Below are positions 20,612 through 31,486 of a stretch of 64,000 nucleotides of DNA, in pieces; the first letter of the stretch is position 1; each line of letters starts with the position of its first letter. The translations under genes and the position numbers were made by a program. The stretch is from Mixophyes australis. Its lineage: Eukaryota > Chordata > Amphibia > Anura > Limnodynastidae. The DNA lies in assembly GCA_036250195.1 (NCBI GenBank), contig JAVHZZ010000004.1, forward strand, positions 164,402,869-164,466,868. The letters run 5' to 3'. The notes below the pieces were generated by a model. The model made no database searches. It worked only from the letters and a program-made list of their open reading frames with translations, and was not told where the DNA came from.

Positions 20612-21529
20612 AAGTGGGAGCCAGTGTGTTAATATAGTGTAAGTGGGGGCCAGTGTTTTAATATAGTGTGTGAGTGGGGCCAGTGAGTTAATAGAGTGTG
20701 TGAGTGGGGGCCAGTGAGTTAATATAGTGTTTGAGTAGGGGCCAGTGAGTTAATATAGTGTTTGAGTAGGGGCCAGTGAGTTAATATAGTGTGTGAGTGG
20801 GGGGCCAGTGAGTTAATATAGTGTGTGTGAGAGAGAGTGGGGGCCAGTGAGTTAATATAGTGTGTGAGTGGGGGCCAGTGAGTTAATATAGTGTGTGAGT
20901 GGGGTCCAGTGTGTTAATATAGTGTTTGAGTGGGGTCCAGTGTGTTAATATAGTGTTTGAGTGGGGTCCAGTGTGTTAATATAGTGTTTGAGTGGGGGCC
21001 AGTGTGTTAATAAAGTGTGTGGGGGGAGGGGGGGGGGCAGTGTGTTAATATAGTGGGTGTGAATGGAGGCCAGTGTGTTAATATAGTGTGTGTGTGAGTG
21101 GGAGCTAGTGTGTTAATATAGTGTGTGTGAGTGGGAGCTAGTGTGTTAATATAGTGTGTGTGTGAGAGTGGGGACCAGTGTGTTAATATAGTGTGTGTGA
21201 TTGGGGGTCAGTGTGTTAATATAGTGTGTGAGTGAGGGCCAGTGAGTTAATTTAGTGTGTGTAAGTGGGGGCCAGTGTGTTAATATAGTGTGTGTGAGAG
21301 TGGGGACCAGTGTGTTAATATAGGGTGTGTGTGTGTGTGTGTGTGAGTGGGGACCAGTGTGTTAATATAGTGTGTGTGTGAGTGGGGACCAGTGTGTTAA
21401 TATAGTGTGTGTGAGTGGGTGCCAGTGTGTTAATATAGTGTGTGTGTGAGAGAGGGGGCCAGTGTGTGTGAGAGTAAGGGGCAGTGTGTTAATATAGTGT
21501 GTGTGTGAGTGGGGGCCAGTGTGTTAATA

Positions 21530-21577
<48 letters not shown>

Positions 21578-21598
21578 GGGCCAGTGTGTTAATATAGT
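20612..21598. repeat. minisatellite of about 31 bp with GT microsatellite
   Basis: About 30 units of GTGGGGGCCAGTGTGTTAAT plus ATAGTGTGTGA, with units growing where a (GT)n tract expands (longest at about 21528-21574). Non-coding. Confidence 0.9.
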
Positions 21599-21990
21599 CT
21601 TAATATTCATCTATCATATACTCATTTCCTGTGTCTCGTTCTCATTGTTTATTTTTCCATTGATCCTTCGATTCAGCAAGTCTGAGTTTCCCTCAATATG
21701 CTATGTTCCACTTGCTTTATTAACAGTTTTGTGCTACTTCATTTGAACAACTAAACACTTATTTCCTCATTTTCATCAAGTAGAGTTATGTGTATTCTTT
21801 GTTAAACTTAACTAACCCTTTTGGAACCTAAAAGATTTTCATGTTGCTATGTTACCTTCACAGAACTAAGACATCCCCAGTAAGCACAATAGATGCATTT
21901 AAATACAATACAAACTTTTATGTTCTGTTTCTATGCTTATTAAGTTAATAATAACTTACTATTACTATCATAATAAGTTAATATTACAAT
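21599..21990. other. AT-rich stretch, no feature recognised
   Basis: No gene or element motif seen. Confidence 0.4.
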
Positions 21991-22410
21991 CCTCTCAGGA
22001 CTCTTAAGACATGTATGTTGCACACAACATCACAAAACCCAGTTTCCTAAACAACTACAACAACGCTACGATATTTCTCCACAATAGTAAATTTTGTACC
22101 AATGAAACACACAACTTCCAAGCAACCCAGAGCAACTCTACAGTATTTCTCGTTAAGAAATAAATATGCAAGAATGCAATATGCATCTCTTCAGTCACCC
22201 AATACAACACTACGAAATTTCTTTACAAAATATGCACTACTAAGTGAATATGATCCTACCAGGATTCTTAAGACTTCCCACAACAGCTAAAAACCCAGTT
22301 TTCTAATTAATTACAGCACACCTACAATACTTCTCTACAAAAATTAACTTTGAAACTACAAAATATACAACCCCCAAGCAACTTAAAACAACATTATGTT
22401 ACTTCTCAAT

Positions 22411-22745
22411 AAGGGGTCTATTTAATAAGCTCCTAAATAGAGGGATTACTTAAAATTGCAGTGTTTTCTTGCGAATGGGAAGCATTACTGTAGAGGGATC
22501 TTCAGATCTCTCACCGCATCTTACCTGCTCTCCCCTCCGGTTACGATCACAAAGGTGGTCATAGTGACCATAGAGAAGATAGGATATAGGTACTCTTGTG
22601 TGTTCGCAGGGACAGCAGTTTATCGTGACTGCTGTTCCTGCAGAACACATTTAATAAATGTTCACAATCTTTCATTCCTTATCATTGCGATAAGGAATGA
22701 AATTTATTGTGTCAAAAATGTGCTAATTAATAAATATGACCCTAA
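22411..22745. mobile_element. hairpin MITE A
   Basis: Begins GGGGTCTATTTAATAAGC and ends AATTAATAAATATGACCC. The right half has two hairpins: CAGGGACAGCAGT...ACTGCTGTTCCTG (about 22597-22632) and TTCATTCCTTATC-loop-GATAAGGAATGAA (about 22672-22702). Its 3' part is clearly related to MITE C. No coding capacity. Confidence 0.6.
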
Positions 22746-23000
22746 TCAATTGTTTCTTTTAACGCGCTAAAACAAAAAAAAACGAGTGCTCGAAAAAAAC
22801 TTCATATTATACGGTAATTTTGCGCGCGTAAACAGTTAATACGGTACTTACTCGCTGCCAGCGGGCTGAATTTCAGCTCGCAGCTCAGGGAGCTGCGAGA
22901 TGAAATTTAGCGAGTAATTACCGTATTAACGGTAATATTTTTAGAGCGCTCGTTTTTTTTTGTTTTAGCGCGTTAAAAGAAACAATTGAATACCCCCCTG
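22746..23000. mobile_element. palindromic MITE B, relative of 32189-32420
   Basis: Whole-length inverted repeat: TCAATTGTTTCTTTTAACGC at the left and GCGTTAAAAGAAACAATTGA at the right. Inner arms TACGGTA, TTACTCGC and TTTCAGCTCGCAGCTC pair around the centre near 22890. The terminal CAATTGAATACCCCCC resembles CAATTGAATACGCCCC of the copy at 32189-32420. No coding capacity. Confidence 0.75.
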
Positions 23001-23553
23001 AAAAACGTCCCTCTGTGTCCCTCGCATATTTAAGAAGGCTGCACCGCATTAGATATCATGGATATCTGCTGCTTTGCACTCCTTTTCGTTTGTAGGAGCA
23101 GTCACCATTTTACAGTATGGTGACTGCTCCCAGCCGCAATCTAACAAGTGTCATGTTAATGTACGCCAGCTGAAGCTGAAGCTGGCGTACATTATCATAA
23201 TTGAAAGTTTTCAGTGCTGTCAGCTCTGCTCCGAAGAGCAGAGCTGGACAGTGCATGTGTGGAGGGATCACATGATCCCTCCCTGTAACTCACCGCTCAT
23301 TCTGCAACTATAGTTGCAGAGACAGAGCGGAGATGTCTGTGCAATTCCAGTGTGAAGACAAATGAAGAGGACCTGGAGGACATCGCGTTCCGAAGAAGCG
23401 GGGTAAGACTGATTTTTTTTTATCACAGAAACAGCAGTTTATCGGAACTGCTGTTTCTGTGATCCGTTTTTAATAAATTTGAGAAATAGTTCAATCCTTA
23501 TCCATGCGATAAGGATTGATAACTATTTCATTTTTGACGAGCATTGATAAATG
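23001..23553. mobile_element. MITE C: string of consecutive hairpins
   Basis: Eight short inverted repeats follow one another: 23051-23067 (AGATATC), 23095-23130 (14-bp arms GGAGCAGTCACCAT), 23159-23192 (13-bp arms ATGTACGCCAGCT), 23221-23246 (11-bp arms), 23261-23282 (10-bp arms), 23302-23319 (perfect CTGCAACTA/TAGTTGCAG), 23422-23463 (18-bp arms) and 23482-23529 (arms near 20 bp). The right end GATAAATGTGCCCC matches the MITE A type. No coding capacity. Confidence 0.7.
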
Positions 23554-23680
23554 TGCCCCTAAGAAACATATATGGGAGAACGAAATATGCAACTCTTCAG
23601 CCACCTTAAGCAATGCTATGATATTCCTCTACAAGTACATAATATGCACTGATCTTAAACATTACCTCCAGCATCAGAAA

Positions 23681-24480
23681 CGAACAAACAGCACAGAAAA
23701 CAAAAAAATGTACTATTAATTTGTATTCTTCCGATTGAATTCTACATATAATGCAGCCGGGGTATAACTATTAACCATGACAGGTTCATTCTTACTATTT
23801 TCCCTGAAGAAACCACATACTGCCAGCCCATTTGGCACCGTCTGGGGATACTGAATATAGTGTCTAACTGAATTATCACTACTACTATCCTTAGATTGAC
23901 TAAAATAGAATCATTACAAATGAAGCTTTATTTCATCTTTCACTTTCATTCTAAACTGCAAACCAGGAACGGGATGTAGCAGCAGCAAGCAAATCAACGC
24001 TGCCTCCACATAAATCCAGAAGGAGGTGATAGCCGTAGCAATCACCTGGACCAGCAGCAAACATCATACATTTTTCTCAATAAATACAGCTGAATGGGAT
24101 GCAGCAGCAGCAGGCAAATTAACGCTGCCTTCCCCTAATTCCAGAGGAAGGTGGCAGCCGAAGCAACCACCTGGACCAGCGGCAAACAACAAGTGGTTTT
24201 CCCAGCAACTTAAACTGTAAGTGACTTACTAGATTTCACCAAATACCGCTAAAGATATCCTATTACATTCTGCACATATGATTCACTATTTGCCACAGAC
24301 CATGATAGTCACAACAGGATCTAACACCAATACAGAACTGATTACCACGATTTCTTGCATATTTCTTCTCTCCAAATTAATACCCAGTATAAGTACTTTC
24401 TCCCATTTTCACAAAAAAAGCCCGGATACAAAAACATTTACGATCTCAGTCATCATCCATACTGTTGAACAACTCTTCCT
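23681..24480. other. non-coding stretch with a 125-bp duplication
   Basis: About 23971-24095 and 24096-24215 are diverged direct copies: GGGATGTAGCAGCAGCAAGC against GGGATGCAGCAGCAGCAGGC, then AACGCTGCCT, CACCTGGACCAGC and GGCAAAC landmarks. No gene seen. Confidence 0.5.
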
Positions 24481-25149
24481 GTGTCGACCTCCAGGCACGC
24501 GGTGGTAGTCATCATAATGACACTGATCCCACCGCCACCAGCTATACCGACAAAAAAAATCTGATTTGAAAAATGACTATAAAAACAAAATGCAGACTTA
24601 GCATAAAAATGACAAACTACATCACTGGCACGCTTCCGTTATATAGTGAAGGCTGGCAAAGACGACAGTTTGTTTTGACATCACTTTGCGATTTGCAGTT
24701 TCAGTATTTAAAGCGACAATGCCAACAGGCAAAGAGTTTGCTATGTCATTTAACAAGCTAAAGAGTTTTACATTACCCATGGCTGTTGGCATTGCCACTT
24801 TAAATTAGAGATTGGCGGGTCCGGTTCTCCGAGAACCGAACCCACCCAAACTTTGGGTATCCGAGTACCGAGCTGAGCAGCTCGGTACTCTCCCGCCCGT
24901 TCCGAATCCAAATCGAGGCTGAACGTCATTGTGACGTCGTCGGATCTCGGGGCTCGGTTCTCGCGATACTTCAACTTTATAAATACACGCCTCCACAGCA
25001 ATCCATCGCCATTTGACAGAGGGAGAGAGCAGGGTGTAGTCATAGGCTAATTAGAGCAGGGACAGAGAATACAATATTGTTCTTGCAATTGCTCTAACCA
25101 AAATCGCTAGTGCAGAGAGGAGGATAGAGGTTTATTATTTTTTCTTCAT

Positions 25150-25570
25150 ATTTGGCACTCCCCAGCGCTTTTGGGGTGTCCCCCATAATTGTGCATAAAT
25201 ATTTCTGGCTGTCAAAAGTCATATCTGTCAGCAGTATCTACTAAATAATTTTTAGCACTCCTCAGTGCTTTTGGGGTGTCCTCCCTAATTGTGCATTAAT
25301 ATTTCTGGCTGTCAAAAGTCATATCTGTCAGCAGTATCTACTAAATAATTTTTAGCACTCCTCAGTGCTTTTGGGGTGTGCTCCCTAATTGTGCATTAAT
25401 ATTTCTGGCTGTCAAAAGTCATATCTGTCAGCAGTATCTACTAAATAATTTTTAGCACTCCTCAGTGCTTTTGGGGTGTCCTCCCTAATTGTGCATTAAT
25501 ATTTCTGGCTGTCAAAAGTCATAACTGTCAGCAGTATCTACTAAATAATTTTTAGCACTCCCCAGTGGTT
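25150..25570 (+). repeat. 100-bp tandem repeat in leader of hAT element 2
   Basis: CTCAGTGCTTTTGGGGTGTC and its variants start at 25161, 25261, 25361 and 25461, with a partial unit at 25561, an exact 100-bp period. The third to fifth units are almost identical (ATTTCTGGCTGTCAAAAGTC), pointing to recent amplification. Confidence 0.93.
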
Positions 25571-25580
25571 TGCGCTCAGA

Positions 25581-28567
25581 ATGGATTCAAAGCAGTCCAC
25601 ATATGATCTGAATGAGCAACCAGTTCTGTCACCAGTCCTGATGTTAGTCAGTACGTCATCTGGCCAAGGCGATGTCAAACAACAGAGTGTTTTCAAATTA
25701 GTGCAAAAAACAAAAACCCAAAAAAATTTACTGTATTGAAGCGAAAAAGAAGTGTAACTGAGCAAAAGTTAAGTGACGATAAAAAAAAAATTGCAAGCAT
25801 GCCATTCTACACACGCAGTGGCAAAGAAAGAATGAGGCCTTCACCTTTGGCAATTAGTGGCAGATCCCAAAAAGTTACCCAGCCTACAATTGGTGCACAA
25901 CTACTGTTACGCGTCAAAGCCGAGCTGCAAGATAACAGTGAGGCATTACAGGAGAATATTTGCTCTGATTCACAAATGACAACAATCCCTGTGGAGAGTC
26001 CATCCAACAGTGGGATGTCTAATCGTGAGCATTCTGCTGATGTGTGCCTTAATAGCCCGAGTGTAGCCGGTGATACCCAAATTGAGGATGCCACTTTGGA
26101 ATTAGAAGAGGATGAGGGGGAGATTTGTGTAGGCGACGAGGGCGCTAATGAGGATGTTGATGAGGATGAGGTTGTTTGTGTAAGTCCTGCACCAGTGGCA
26201 GCAGTTCTGGCACGTGACAAGAAAAAGGCCATTGTCATGCCTGGGCATAAAACAAAAAAATCCACTTCTTATGTGTGGAACTATTTCTACCCAAATCCAG
26301 ACAACAATTGTATAGCCATTTGTAGTGTATGTCAAGCCACAGTCAGTCGAGGGAGGGACCTTAACCATCTTGGAACCTCGTCTATGTTACGCCATTTAAC
26401 GAGAGTTCATGGCAAAGTGTTGGGAAAAGCTGAAAGTTCTTCCCAAAAGAATACAAGCACTCCCTCATCAGCTAAGACCCTCCGCTCACCGACATACCGA
26501 CGGCTACAAAATACACCCACCACACCATCCTCATCAATATCCTCAGTAGCGCTCGGAGTTAGCCCGGCATCCCACTTAAGGCTGGATGACTCCGGCACTA
26601 TTATTGATTCCTCTGAAGAAAGCGTTAGTCCTGCTGCTGCTGTTGCTGCTGCTGGGGGTGAATCGTCATCCCAGAGGCAGGTTAATAAAATGAGCAGTCC
26701 TACATTTCAGCAATTAACTGTGAAACAATCATTTGCGAGGGGAAGCAAATATGACAGCAGTCACCCAGTCGCCAAGCGAATCACAGACGCCATGGCTGCA
26801 ATGTTAGTGTTAGATCTGCGTCCAATCTCCACAATAAACGCAGCTGGTTTTTCACAGTTAATTGAGGTTTTGTGTCCGCGTTACAGAATTCCATCGCGAC
26901 ACCATTTCTCCCGTAAAGCTATTCCACAACTATACCAAAAAGTGTGTAAAAATGTAGAGATTGCGCTGAAAAATGCCATTCTGCCCACTGTTCACTTAAC
27001 CACAGATATGTGGACAAGTGGAAGTGGCCAAACCAAAGACTATATGACTGTGACAGCCCACTGGGTTGGTCATTCACCTTCACCAGCAGGAACAGCAGCA
27101 GCATGTACACCACTAAGTAACATTTGTCACAGGCAGGCCACTCTTTGTATCACCGGCTTCACTAACAGGCATACGGCTGACAATTTGTTACGCAAACTGA
27201 GAGATGTGATTGATGCATGGCTTATACCACTCGGACTCTCCCCAGGGTATGTCATTTCAGATAACGCCAACAATATAGTGCGAGCATTACAGCTGGGTGA
27301 TTTCCAACATATTCCCTGTTTTGCTCACACCATCAACTTGGTGGTGCAGAGCTTCCTACGAAATAACCGTGAGGTGCAGGAGATGCTTTCGGTGGCCCGT
27401 AAAATTTCAGGCCATTTCAGGCATTCAGCCACAGCATGTAGGAGATTACAGCAGCTCCAAGAGCAGTTTAACTTGCCCTGCCACCAACTTAAGCAAGAGG
27501 TGGTAACTCGGTGGAATTCCACCCTGTACATGCTTCAGAGGATGGAGGAACAGCGCAAAGCCATCCAAGCATATTGCACAAGTCATGACATTGGGAAAGG
27601 AGGGGGGATGTATTTCACTCTTGCACAGTGGGGAATCCTTTCAGTGCTGTGCAAGGTGCTGAAACCATTTGAAGTTGTGACATGTGAGGTCAGTGCAGAC
27701 TCTGCTAGTTTGAGCCAAGTCATTCCTTTAATTAGACTATTGGAAAAGCAGCTTGAGAAAATGAAGGAGGAGCTGAAAGCAAGCAATTCAGCAAAGTATG
27801 TTGGCCTTGTCGATCAAGTACTTAATTCGCTTCACAATGATCCTCGAGTTATTAAGATCTTGAACTCGGATCAGTACGTTTTGGCCACTGTGCTTGATCC
27901 AAGGTTTAAAACCTACATTGAGTCTTTACTTGTAAATGAGCGAGATGTGAACTTTTGCAAGGAGCTATTGCTCAGCAAGTTGGCCGCTGAACTGGGCCTC
28001 GGCTTGACGACGTGTCCTCCTTCACTTTCTCAAGCTGTTGCTCGTAAAAAATTAAATTTTCAAAAAAGAAGCAGGGAAGACACAGGGGGCAGACCAGAAC
28101 AATTTAACATCTGGGCTGGTTTGAAGGATTTTTCAAAAAAATGTGTCACTTTGCCCATAACTCCATCCAATATGAGTATAAACATGCAAAGGATGGTGGA
28201 GGATTACTTTCAAGAGGTAGTTGATATGGAAATGTCAGACAGTCCCTTTCCTTACTGGGAAGAAAAGCAGGCCATTTGGAAACCCATGTACAACCTTGCT
28301 TTGCAATATCTAAGCTGCCCACCCTCCAGTGTGTACTCTTAACGAGTGTTCAGCACAGCAGGGAACTTAGTCAGTGATCGCCGTAGAAGGTTACTTACCA
28401 AAAATGTGGAGAAAATGATGTTTATAAAAATGAACTACATCTTCCACGAGGAAGGCCTTCACCATCCAAGACATCCAAGCACTGACTGTTCTCTAATGGC
28501 GGATTCAAGCGGCGATGAATTGATAGTCTGTGATGATGACGTACACACTGATGAGGGTGAGGATTAA
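25581..28567 (+). pseudogene. BED-finger hAT transposase, element 2 (disabled)
   Basis: ATG 25581 opens a 52-codon frame (MDSKQSTYDL...) that stops at 25737. The main frame, -1 to it, runs through 25736-28342 and after the stop continues to 28567. Counted from 25736: MPFYTRSGKERMRP about 22-35; BED finger with C196, C199, H220 and H225; D424 (TTDMWTSG), D509 (VISDNANN), CFAHTINLVVQ, TRWNSTLYMLQRM; then VYS-stop-RVFSTAGN, codon 869 being TAA where element 1 has GAA (E793). That glutamate is the likely catalytic E, so one G-to-T change kills both catalysis and the hATC region. Downstream 28343-28567 still encodes the rest of hATC and an acidic tail. Clear family similarity to the transposase of element 1 along the whole length. 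Confidence 0.92.
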
Positions 28568-28739
28568 GCTAAAGATGATGCCGATAACATCTTTTTAAAA
28601 CTTTCTATGTAAGTGTAGGGTGCAATCTACCCCCAAAGAGAAAAGGGACTTGTGGCATTTCCATATCACATACCATCTTGAAAGGCTGCTGTTAGGGCAA
28701 TTTATCCTTAAGGGTAGGGTGTCAGACAGAGTGACCCTA

Positions 28740-29160
28740 AACTGGCTTTGTCCATTTTTCATAATATTGTACAGTCTATAATGGCTGAATTTTTGGGTAT
28801 TTTATACAAGTGGAGGGGGGCCTAGAGAGACAGAAACCAAACTGGCTTTTTTCATGTCAATTAATATTGTACAGTCTATAATGGCTGATTTTTTTGGTAT
28901 TTTATACAAGTGGAGGGGGGCCTAGAGAGACAGAAACCAAACTGTCTTTCTCCATGTCAATTAATATTGTACAGTCTATAATGGCTGAATTTTTTAGTAT
29001 TTTATACAAGTGGAGGGGGGCCTAGAGAGACAGAAACCAAACTGGCTTTCTCCATGTCAATTAATTTTGTACAGTCTATAATGGCTGAATTTTTTGGTAT
29101 TTTATACAAGTGGAGGGGGGCCTTGAGAGACAGAAACCAAACTGGCTTTTTCCATTTCTT
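28740..29160 (+). repeat. 100-bp tandem repeat downstream of transposase, hAT element 2
   Basis: ACAGTCTATAATGGCTGA starts at 28771, 28871, 28971 and 29071, an exact 100-bp period, each followed by TACAAGTGGAGGGGGGCCT and ACAGAAACCAAACTG. Unrelated in sequence to the 5' 100-bp array but with the same period. Confidence 0.93.
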
Positions 29161-29394
29161 TACATATTTAACTATAAGTGTAGGGTGTAATATACATTCA
29201 AAGACGATGGCTGCATTGCCAATATGCATAGATGGAGAGGAAGACAATCTGTTTTGTGTGTAGAATAGGCCTACCAACGAAGAATTAAACTGTTTTTTTG
29301 GATGATTACCTCAACAATTAGATTACTTGTCTCTAAAACAGTTGGAGCACTAAATTGGGTTAATTTAGGCCCAAAAAGATGGATTTTCCAAAAA

Positions 29395-29525
29395 AATAGC
29401 AAAACAAAACCAAACAAAACCAAAACCAAAACCAAAACACGCAATGGCGGTTTTGCAAAACCAAAACCAAAACCAAAACACGACGGTAATCCAAATCCAA
29501 AACCGAATCCAAAACCAAAACACGG
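29395..29525 (+). repeat. CCAAAA-rich subterminal repeat of hAT element 2
   Basis: Runs of AAAACCAAAACC interrupted by CACGCAATGGCGGTTTTGC and CACGACGGTAATCC just inside the right terminus. The same arrangement, inverted, occurs at 37545-37650. Short repeated words near hAT ends are commonly transposase contact sites; that role is inferred here. Confidence 0.7.
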
Positions 29526-29750
29526 GGGTCAGTGACCATCTCTACTTTAAATACAGAAAACTGCAAGGCTCTATGCAAAGTGACATCAATACAAACTGCC
29601 GTCTTTGCCATCCTTCAGTATACAGAAGCATGTCGGTGATATAGATTGTCATTTTAATGCTAAATCTGCATTTTGTATTATAGTCATTTTTCAAATCAAA
29701 TTTATTTTGTCAGTATAGTCGTTGGCATCACAGTCGTAATTTCGTACCCA

Positions 29751-29894
29751 ACCCCAGGCAAGATACTTCTAATTACTATACCTATGTGCATAACAATATT
29801 GTTACATTTCCTTGTATATTCAAATAATAAATAATTTTTTGCCTTATTATTGCTTCTATACAATCATCATCATCATCATAAGATGAGCTTAACA
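29751..29894. other. short non-coding spacer
   Basis: AT-rich, ending in a (CAT)n run that belongs to the tail of the next SINE. Confidence 0.4.
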
Positions 29895-30235
29895 TGGATC
29901 ATCATCATCATTTATTTACATAGCGCCACTAATTCTGCAGCGCTGTACAGAGAACTCATTCACATCAGTGCCTGCCCCACTGGAGCTTACAGTCTAAATT
30001 CCCTAATATAGACACACACACACACACAGACAGAGAGGGAGACAGACAGACAGCGAGGGAGAGACTAGGGTCAATTTAATAGCAACCAATTAACCTACAG
30101 GTATATTTTTGGAGTGTGGGAGGAAACCGGAGCACCCGGAGGAAACCCACACAAACACAGGGAGAACATACAAACTCCACACAGATAAGCCCATGGTCGG
30201 GAATTGAACTCATGACCCTAGTGCTGTAAGGTAAT
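29895..30235 (-). mobile_element. tRNA-derived SINE, copy 3
   Basis: Reverse-orientation copy. Tail (ATC)n at the left, then GCAGCGCTGTACAGAGAACT, CTGGAGCTTACAGTCTAAAT, an (AC)n/(AG)n run at 30012-30064, GTGTGGGAGGAAACCGGAGC and GGGAATTGAACTCATGACC (the B-box side) at the right. Best-preserved copy in the window. Confidence 0.8.
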
Positions 30236-31486
30236 GCATTCTGTGTTTATATTTCTTTACTGATTGTGATAAATCTACATTTATACCACAAATAAGACTA
30301 ACTCACTATTGTATCTAATACACTGTGCACACTCTTCAACCAACAACCACATTCCTATACTTGATTCCGCCTCCACCACCTGCATACTAAGATAAGACGC
30401 AGCAAAGGTGGGGATGCAATGCCCGAGGGGTGTGCCCTTACAAGTGGGGGTGGAGCACTGCCTAGGGCTCCACCAGGGCTTGCGATGACCCAGGCTGTAT
30501 TGCAAAAGTAATTTACAACAAAAAGACAATGTGCATTTTTGTCAGTTTGTTGCAACAGAGAGATCCTATAAATGAATAGATGCACAGAAAAATATAAATT
30601 AAGATAATTTTATATTAACACACAACTCTGCTTCAATTTGTTTCTAATTAAATTATCACATTGATGTATTTTTTTAATTCTGAAAAAAAAAATCCCTTTT
30701 TTTCTGTGCCTCGATGACTCTGAATTAGGGGCAGGCTGGGCTGGGGTGCATCTGCCCCCCGTGCCGGTCCCATAGTGTGCTATCTTGGGCTGGGCCACCT
30801 ACATTTTTGTACATTTTAAAATAGGCTGCTGAGTTAAATCTTCTCTAATGTCAGCTTTATGCTTAACATTTCCCTAGACATCTATTATATTATGTTCTAG
30901 AAGTATAAGCAGGTAATTTCCTGTTGTAAAGCATAATTGTAGTAATAAAAGTATGCAACGTTTGTAAGTGTTTGGTACAGTCTAATTATGGAGAAAACAT
31001 TGTTATTATTTTGGAATGGGTAAATATGGATACAAACAGGTCCATATTTCCATTGTGTGCATTCCTAGGCAACTTTTTCAGTGATGTTGTATATTTTCCC
31101 ACCCACCCCCTTCTACTCCAGCTCCCCATGGTTCCAGCCCTAACAACATACCATCTATGTCTATTAAATACATGAAATGATTCCACCCCAACTGAGGTCA
31201 TGGATAATTTTTATAATGGTCTAATGTTGCAAGATAAGCTATACATAGTATCCAGACCCAGTATTATCTAGGGGTGACTTTATAATCTCTACGCTGCATT
31301 ATCAGTTTTTGAATGCTATAGCAGTAAAAGTTTATTGCAAGAAGTATGTAAAACTCATTAGATATATATTATGAACATGTCCAGAGGTCATCGTGTCAGA
31401 TAGAATAATTTGTTATGTCTTTCTGGAGTAAAGAGATAATGACACGCATAAATTCACCTGCACATCAGCAAAATGTCATTAGTGAC
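30236..31486. other. non-coding stretch, no feature recognised
   Basis: No exon, repeat family or RNA gene was recognised. Specifically searched by eye for CDNF exon 3 (Cys-Tyr-Tyr-Leu-Gly type start) on the minus strand, without success. Confidence 0.4.

Larger units (their letters stand above)
21991..23680. repeat. diverged 264-bp tandem repeat split by MITEs
   Basis: CCTCTCAGGACTCTTAAGAC at 21991 is echoed by CCTACCAGGATTCTTAAGAC at 22255. The AAACCCAGTTT-CTAA, TTCTC-ACAA and CAAGCAAC landmarks follow in the same order, giving a period near 264 bp. The second unit breaks off at about 22410 and continues at about 23553 (AAGAAACATATATG matches AAGAAATAAATATG at 22156), so the MITE cluster in between was inserted into the array. 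Confidence 0.6.
24806..29544 (+). mobile_element. complete but inactivated hAT transposon, 4.7 kb (element 2)
   Basis: Starts TAGAGATTGGCGGGTCC and ends CAGTGACCATCTCTA, flanked by a perfect 8-bp duplication CTTTAAAT (24798-24805 and 29545-29552). It has the same plan as element 1: TATA-containing left end, tandem leader repeat (100-bp units), BED/hAT transposase, tandem 3' repeat (100-bp units), and a right end rich in CCAAAACC words. The transposase carries a stop at the catalytic glutamate and a frame change near its N-terminus, so it cannot make an active protein as written. A right-end fragment of a related element is at 37532-37650. Confidence 0.92.
24490..29750. mobile_element. foldback MITE (about 530 bp) split by hAT element 2
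   Basis: With 24806-29552 removed, the flanks form one long hairpin. 24540-24720 (ACCGACAAAAAAAATCTGAT, TTGAAAAATGACTATAA, AAAATGCAGACTTAGCAT, ATGACAAACTACATCAC) is inverted at 29553-29735. The inner arm ATTTAAAGCGACAATGCCAA (about 24708) pairs with TTGGCATTGCCACTTTAAAT (24786-24805). The apex lies near 24755. Ends are only approximate; similarity fades near 24490 and 29750. No coding capacity. Confidence 0.8.

Noticed and set aside
22411..23553. CRISPR-like array because of repeated palindromes
   Set aside because: The stems differ from each other in sequence, spacing is irregular, and the context is a vertebrate MITE cluster.
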